From Phymorhynchus buccinoides (taxonomy: Eukaryota; Mollusca; Gastropoda; Neogastropoda; Raphitomidae): a stretch of 64,000 nt of DNA. The notes below the pieces were generated by a model that was not told where the DNA came from, did no database searches, and saw only the letters and a program-made list of their open reading frames with translations. Each line of letters starts with the position of its first letter. The stretch's first letter is position 1. Of this stretch, positions 58,530 to 64,000 are shown in pieces. The position numbers and the translations under genes were made by a program. The stretch covers positions 33,874,132-33,938,131 of the forward strand of contig CM065710.1 of the NCBI GenBank assembly GCA_017654935.2, in the 5' to 3' direction.

Positions 58530-59470
58530 TTTCGTTCTTTAATTTAACGTCTATCCACCTTACAGTGATCTTAGACCAAGAAAACACCAAAACAATTATG
58601 TGTATGATTATGTGCAAATGTCCGTTTAAGGGGGTTTGTGGATGTGCGTGTAGGAAGATACGGAAGGGTTGTTAATCTATGCATGCATATAATTTACATG
58701 AATAAATGTAGTGAGGGTATGTGTATCTGAGTACCTGTATGATTTAGACCCTATGTTAATGAAACGTCAGTGAAATACATAACTTAGAATTACTTCTAAA
58801 CATTTAAAGGTGAAAAAACAATAAATGAACAATATTAACTCCAAAAAAAAGGAAAGTAAAATACTTAACAAGAACATCAAAGCAAAGGTCCAATTGGGCT
58901 CCTAATAAGTCCCCGAACAACTTCTAGAATCTTTGATTCATCACAAAGAATGTCTTGATAGGCTGTCATTGATGGTTTTGTGTCCAACAACCAAGCAGGT
59001 AAATAGTTTTTCATATGTTCACAAAGACAAATCACATGGAAAGGTGTAATATGATGGCCACAAATGCAGGTTACATTTTTACAGAATTTTGTTTTCAGTG
59101 CATCAAGCCTGAATTTAAAATCTAAACTTTTTAGAATCCGCCCTTGATGAAGACTTTGTCCCGTTTTATAATCTATTAACTTTTTAAAGAATTTTCCTTT
59201 TTTGTTCTTTTTTTTTATAGAGGGTTAATGTCTCAGTTTGTCTTCTAAACACAGAATCCCAGGATGCTTTCTCTAAAAGACTGTAATTTTCATGTAGCGA
59301 TAAAGGAATATGAACTTTTGCTAAACTGTTTTCAGTGGCTGCAATAATTTTTTGCTAACCGATCAACTCTTTCATTTGCAGATAATCCACAATGTGATGG
59401 GACCCAACAAAAGTCAATAGAAGAACCACGCAAAGACAACAAAATAATTAAATGGTGAATTTCTTATATA
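58530..59470 (-). mobile_element. 5'-truncated LINE with RNase H and zinc-finger C-terminus
   Basis: Minus strand from about 59,465: LIILLSLRGSSIDFCWVPSH, then CGLSANERVDRLAK (RNase H, the WVPSHxGxxxNExxDxLA motif), a one-base shift, ENSLAKVHIPLSLHENYSLL, and later TCICGHHITPFHVICLCEH and SPIGPLL with stop at 58,877-58,879. An RNase H followed by a CxCG...H...C motif is typical of I/Jockey-type LINEs. The 3' UTR ends in an AAAGAACG-type repeat at 58,530, within a GT array. Units I and II lack it at the same site, so it is a later insertion. Confidence 0.75.
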
Positions 59471-59728
59471 AGTGTGTGTGTGTGTGTGTCTTTCATTTAT
59501 AACGTCTTTCCACAAGTCATGAAATTAGACGGTAACGGTAATGACTTTTTGCGTCAACGTGCATGTAATATAAACACCAGTGTATGCATATGTGTGCTTG
59601 TAAGTGTGATGGAACAGAAAACAAATACAGTTTTCTCTAGTCTTATTTTGCCACTTAAGTCAACACTAAAGAGTGAGCTTAGCAAAATAAATTATGTTGT
59701 GTTAAACTGGCTTATGCCGGCCGTGTAG

Positions 59729-59905
59729 CATTCACAAAATAGATTCGTTTTCAACATGTCTGCGCATGTTCGAAATCGATCATGACGTACCATCAAATTT
59801 TATCTTTTGTGTATTCGCCACTACATTAACCCTAATCCTATCCCTAACTCTTCGCAAATGCGCAGACATGTTGTCTTGGAGAACAAATCCATTTTGAGAA
59901 TGAGG
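59729..59905. mobile_element. Third inverted-repeat element with telomere-like core
   Basis: The left arm (59,729-59,774, with caacatgtctgcgcatg) and right arm (59,850-59,905) are imperfect reverse complements over about 50 bases. Between them lies aaccctaatcctatccctaa (59,828-59,847). Non-coding. Absent from the matching place of units I and II, where a different 45-base stretch stands. Confidence 0.6.
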
Positions 59906-60045
59906 ACACCAACAGAGGGATGGGAGGCAGAGACCTGTTTTGTCGTGGTGAGGGGTGGGGAGGGTTGAACGAACCGTGAAGTGAGGTGAAAAACGTGGTA
60001 TTGAGTGTAACTGTTTGTTGATTTAGTTATCAATCCGGATGTAAT

Positions 60046-60078
<33 letters not shown>

Positions 60079-60434
60079 CATCTCTCTCTCATCTCTCTGA
60101 CTGCGTCTAACTCAAGAGAGTGTCAACGTTCAAGCTCAATGAAACATAAGGTACGGTGCACGACATGAGTTGTGAGCATGATGAGAGGAGAGGAGAGGGA
60201 TGAGGAGAGGGATTGAGAGTTTCAAGGAGAGAGGAGAGAGACGAGAGGAGGAGAGAGAGAGATTCGAGGGGGGAGAAGAGAGTGGGAGACATGAGAGAGA
60301 GAGAGTAGAGGAAAGAAGGTGTGGGTCTCATAAACACATTCTCACCATTCGCCAAAAAGACTCATTCCTATCTTATTATTTCAACCTCACCCATCATAGT
60401 TCTCTGTATAACTCATGGTGTTTGTGTTGTGTGT
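59906..60434. other. End of unit III homology, CT and GA tracts
   Basis: Homology to 2,470-2,610 ends by about 60,160. CT tract 60,044-60,098, GA-rich 60,180-60,310. No gene. Confidence 0.5.
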
Positions 60435-60573
60435 GGGGGGGGGGGGGGGGGGGTGTTAGAGAGATGTAGCGAGCAAAGCAGATACGCATTGCCGAGAATA
60501 ACAGAGCTGAACTAAATATTCATGTCCATGTAGAGAGCCGCTACTTGGGGGTGGGGTGGGGGTGGGGTGGGGG
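60435..60573 (+). repeat. G run and G-quadruplex-forming motif
   Basis: 19 G at 60,435-60,453. At 60,547-60,573 five runs of four to five G are separated by single T, an ideal G-quadruplex motif on the plus strand. Confidence 0.8.
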
Positions 60574-60659
60574 TAGACTGCATGCGAGACGTATTATTTT
60601 TTTGTTACTGCCAGCATGCGCGTGCGTATGCCAGCATATAAAAACACACATAATACATA

Positions 60660-60790
60660 AGACACGCACACACACACGTGTATTCACACGCGCGCACGCA
60701 CATACACGTGCACACACTCACGCACGCACACGCATGCACATGCGCGTCGCACGCACGTGCGCACACACACGCACGCGCACACACTCGTGC
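60660..60790. repeat. CA/CG alternating stretch
   Basis: Alternating purine-pyrimidine sequence with cacacgcgcgcacgcacata and similar words. Could form Z-DNA. Frames rich in Cys/Val/Ala or His/Thr are artefacts. Confidence 0.8.
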
Positions 60791-61140
60791 GTTCAACGTA
60801 GCACAAAATCAGAAGAAACACTTTCTGTTGCTGTCTCTCCCAATCCTTCTTTGTCTCTGTCTCTCCCCTCCCCACTTTTCTTTCAGTTTGCTTGCTTTTC
60901 CGGTTGGTTTAACGTCTAGTTAGGCGTACACTCTTATAGACAGCGTTCCTCTATTCGTAGTCCTGTCTCTCTCTCTGCCGACCCATGTGTACCCCCACCC
61001 CACCCCTTTCGCACCCGCACACCCTCCACACATAACCGCCTCTCTTGTCTTCAACATGCGTTATGTAAATGCCACGAGTTTTAAACTTGTTTTTCGAAGT
61101 TTGCAACGGGTGGTATGTGAAAATTTGAACTCATTAGAAG
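60791..61140. other. Unique sequence, no gene seen
   Basis: Mixed composition with CT-rich patches. I see no family resemblance on either strand. Confidence 0.4.
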
Positions 61141-61360
61141 AGAGAGAGAGAGGAGATTGATTGATTGATTGATTGATTGATTTTTATTAATAGAGGGTAA
61201 TAGAGTAAGCAATAATAACATGCTTTTTTTACATCCAGCCCTATGGACAAAATACATATATAAAAGTAGAAAAAAACCCACGAAAATAAACACATACAAA
61301 GTATATAAAAGCATGCAAAAAAAAAAAAAACCCCCCATCCCTATATTGTAACACATCAAT
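61141..61360 (-). mobile_element. LINE 3' tail with CAAT repeat
   Basis: The minus strand ends in ctattaataaaaatcaatca and further CAAT repeats (61,157-61,182 as gattgatt). It is preceded by ccatagggctggatgtaaaa, a typical LINE 3' end. A short GA tract adjoins. The body is not recognisable. Confidence 0.45.
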
Positions 61361-62180
61361 ACCACATACAAATCAAACCTATTATTTTTAACTAGTACAA
61401 ATTACATTACAAAATGTGAGATTGTACGAAAGTAAGCGCATAGCGGCACGGGGAAATAAAATGAGACATCCTATTCACACTCATCTTTAACGGATGTCAA
61501 ATCTAGACGCAACGGCCACAAGCCAATAAAGCACACACAAGATAGAGAAATATATATATATCCTGTATATGTCAAACTTTATCGATCACATCAAATCTAA
61601 TGTAGATTATGTGTTAATGAAGAAACCTATGTGAGATTATAATAAGTCAAACATAGTATTACTTTACCTACTCATCTTAGCATGCACAATTTAAAATGTA
61701 AATACATGTACCCATGGCAACATGAAACCTATTCCTACATTCCATTATTCATTTTTTAGCATGAACAAATTAAAAAGTAAACACACACTCGTAACAAAAA
61801 GCAGACCTAGTCATAATATTATTATTTGCAAGCGAATACACATATTAAAAAAATAAATACTGCTCATAATGAAATCAAGCCTGAACCTACTTTCTAGTCC
61901 TCATCTTTAACACGCACATAAGTAAAACTTAACTCATCACAAAATTAAAACTAATCCTTATTATTTTTACATACTCGTAACATGTACACATTTTATATTT
62001 AAAGCCGATACACATAATAAAATCAATTACGCCTAAGCCCATTTTACATACTAATCTTAAAAATACATCAAGCTAAATGTAAGCACATACACATGACAGA
62101 ATAAAACCAAATCCTATTCTACGTACTCATCTTTAACATGCACGCATTTTTGAGTAAACACTTATGCATAACAAGATTAA
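61361..62180. repeat. Degenerate AT-rich satellite, period about 77 bases
   Basis: A motif like tactcatctttaacatgcac followed by an A-rich stretch with cacatacacat and cctaatcc recurs at about 61,671, 61,745, 61,895, 61,972, 62,049 and 62,127, mostly 74-78 bases apart. Units are strongly diverged. It resumes at 63,560-64,000. Confidence 0.6.
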
Positions 62181-62585
62181 ACCCAATCCTATAATAATAA
62201 TAGTATCAATAATAATAATAATGAATAATAATAAGAATAATAATAATATAATAATAATAAAAATAATAATAGTTTCATATAGCGGCTAAACTCCATATAG
62301 TAGTATGCTCGTTGCACGTTACAAAAGCAACAATGAAAGATGAAAAACATGCATTAAAATGAGCAAGAAAGTCATACTACCAACATTTGAATACAAAGAA
62401 ATAAAGTAACTAAATAACATGATTTTCACTCACAAAGACATACACCCTCGTTCACCAGCACTGTCACTGTCTGATAATACCTCACCCTCGCAGAAACTAA
62501 TGAGAATGTAAACAAGTAACAGGAAGGAATGCACCAATTAATACGTGCTGAAGGGTGGTACACGCCGGGGTACATACTCTCATAC
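62181..62585. repeat. AAT microsatellite and AT-rich spacer
   Basis: AAT array 62,192-62,268. The remainder is AT-rich with no gene seen. Confidence 0.7.
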
Positions 62586-63140
62586 TCTCTCTCTCTCTCG
62601 AAGTGCGGGGGGGGGGATCGGGAGGAAAAAAAACATCGGGAGGGTCGGGGAAAGGGGGGGGAAAGGAAAAATCTCAAGCGGGGCTTCTTACTCTCAGGTC
62701 TCTCTCCCCCACTCCGGGGGGAAAAAAGTCTCCGCTAATTCTCCTTCTCTCTCTCTCATCCTCTCCATCTCTTCTCTCTCTTCCTCCTCCCTCATCCTCA
62801 TCGCTCTCTCTCTCCTCTCTTCTCTCTTCTTTTCTCTCCTCTCTCCCTCTCAATCTCTAGATCTCCCTCTCTCTCGTCTCTCTTCACCCGTACATCTGTC
62901 GGTAACAAATGCGGCCCTCTCTCGTGGCATTCAGGGTGTGAGGGGGGGGAGAAGGGTCCTGGCGCCGCCGATGCGCCCCTCTCTCCTCTCGGTCTATCGG
63001 CGCGGGGCCCTCTGGGGGGCACGAGGGGCGGCTCTGCTCCCTCATCGTACGATCTCGAAGGACTCCCGCCGCTCTCTCCCCCTGACTCGATCTCGCCCAG
63101 CCCCTCTCTCTCTTCCCTCTCTCTCTCATCATACAGGATC
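62586..63140. other. CT/G-rich block with a GC-rich island
   Basis: CT repeats (62,586-62,600, 62,740-62,885) around G-rich patches, and a GC-rich stretch at about 62,905-63,100 unlike the AT-rich surroundings. Two overlapping frames of about 100-200 codons have no recognisable domain. Function unknown. Confidence 0.4.
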
Positions 63141-63560
63141 CCCAATACAATAATATCAAAGAGACACTTTTCTTTACATAAATATAAACAATTCTGGCTA
63201 AATCACACTAAACAAAAATAAAACAAATTAAGCCTAAAGGGGAGAAAGAAAAAAAAGAAAAAGAAATGTGTATACTAAATTAATTTATTTTAAGACACTA
63301 AACAACACACTCGCGGCGCTGGCGCGGCCGCGCACACACACACACACACGCACATGGCATGGCACACACGACAGTACACACACAGAAAGAGTAGAGTACC
63401 CACACACCACACCACACACAGGACACACACAGGATACACTCGATGCGTGGGCGGGGGGGGGGGTAATAGAGAGGAGAGATCAGCAGACAGCAGACGCGAG
63501 CAACAGACAGACAGAGACAGAGATAGATAGACCTGAGTGAGAAGAGAGAGAAGCATATCT
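63141..63560. repeat. AT-rich spacer, CA array, GA tract
   Basis: Spacer to 63,310, CA-rich 63,332-63,440, a G run of ten (63,452-63,461), GA/CAGA 63,470-63,550. No gene. Confidence 0.6.
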
Positions 63561-64000
63561 AACACACTCATCTTTAACAATCATAACATTATAAACACAG
63601 CCTATAAACACCGATACATGACAAAGTCGAGCCTATTTACTTGTAGGCCTACTTCTCATATTCAACTAAAAAATAAACTTAAAAGTAATCACACACACAC
63701 GTTATAAAATCATAGTAAATACTATCCATAACATCATCAAACTTAATCTTACTTTATGTAAGTAATTATTTATTTATTGTTAGCATGCACAAATTTGTAA
63801 ATTAGCATACACACTCGACAAAGTCAAACCTAATCCTACCTTATACACTCAATTTTAAAATATACACTCAACTAACAAACACAAATTTAAAAGTAAGCAT
63901 TTGCACATGTCAATCAACAAAATAAATCCACATATCATCTAATTTTTAACAAATACTAAAAAACGACACTAAATATTTTTTATATATAACATGATAAATC
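63561..64000. repeat. Degenerate AT-rich satellite, continued
   Basis: The cactcatctttaacaatca motif, with later gttagcatgcacaaatttgt and aatttaaaagtaagcatttg, matches the 77-base family of 61,361-62,180. It runs to the window end. Confidence 0.5.

Noticed and set aside
62545..63153. Plus-strand frame of 202 codons in the GC-rich block
   Set aside because: Ser/Leu/Pro-rich from CT and GC low complexity; competing frames of similar length on both strands; no paralogue for comparison.

Overview
This looks like nuclear DNA of a mollusc, most likely a gastropod. The protein-coding content is a cluster of large G-protein-coupled receptors of the GRL101 type, a family first described from the pond snail Lymnaea. 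Each has CUB-like, LDL-receptor class A (LDLa) and C-type-lectin-like modules, leucine-rich repeats, then seven membrane helices. Around them are retroelement fragments, a tRNA-derived SINE of the kind common in molluscs, long GA/CT and GT microsatellites, and telomere-like CCCTAA arrays. There are no prokaryotic genes, CRISPR arrays or rRNA genes.

The window is a repeated structure. The sequence at base 1 recurs at about 30,941 and again at about 53,744. Unit II (30,941-53,743) is complete: a repeat-rich flank, receptor A2 (38,807-42,208), receptor B2 (44,158-48,044), then a second repeat-rich flank. Unit I holds two receptor pairs, degraded A0/B0 (9,189-15,989) and A1/B1 (17,330-25,906), separated by a 500-base N gap (15,990-16,489). 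Unit III (from 53,744) repeats only the flank, with extra LINE insertions, and then runs into AT-rich satellite-like DNA to the window end.

All receptors are on the minus strand, with B upstream of A. A1 (1,124 codons after a splice acceptor) and B1 (1,250 codons after its first ATG) are open. Each has a single large exon covering the whole ectodomain and the membrane core, so at least one upstream exon carrying the signal peptide must exist. A2 and B2 carry frame-breaking homopolymer insertions that their other copies lack. A0 and B0 have large deletions and many small indels, and their residues match A2/B2 rather than A1/B1, so the first 16 kb may be a duplicated haplotype or a poorly assembled repeat.

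The main biological signals are these. A1 and A2 differ in about 24% of residues in the lectin-like module but only 2-3% elsewhere, while B1 and B2 differ mainly in a CUB-like module, which suggests ligand-face diversification. Type B lacks the DRY and NPxxY motifs. Three unrelated inverted-repeat elements each carry telomere-like repeats inside. In a LINE in unit III the reverse-transcriptase active-site segment has been amplified into a 38-bp minisatellite. Several other signals look like assembly artefacts and are flagged as such.
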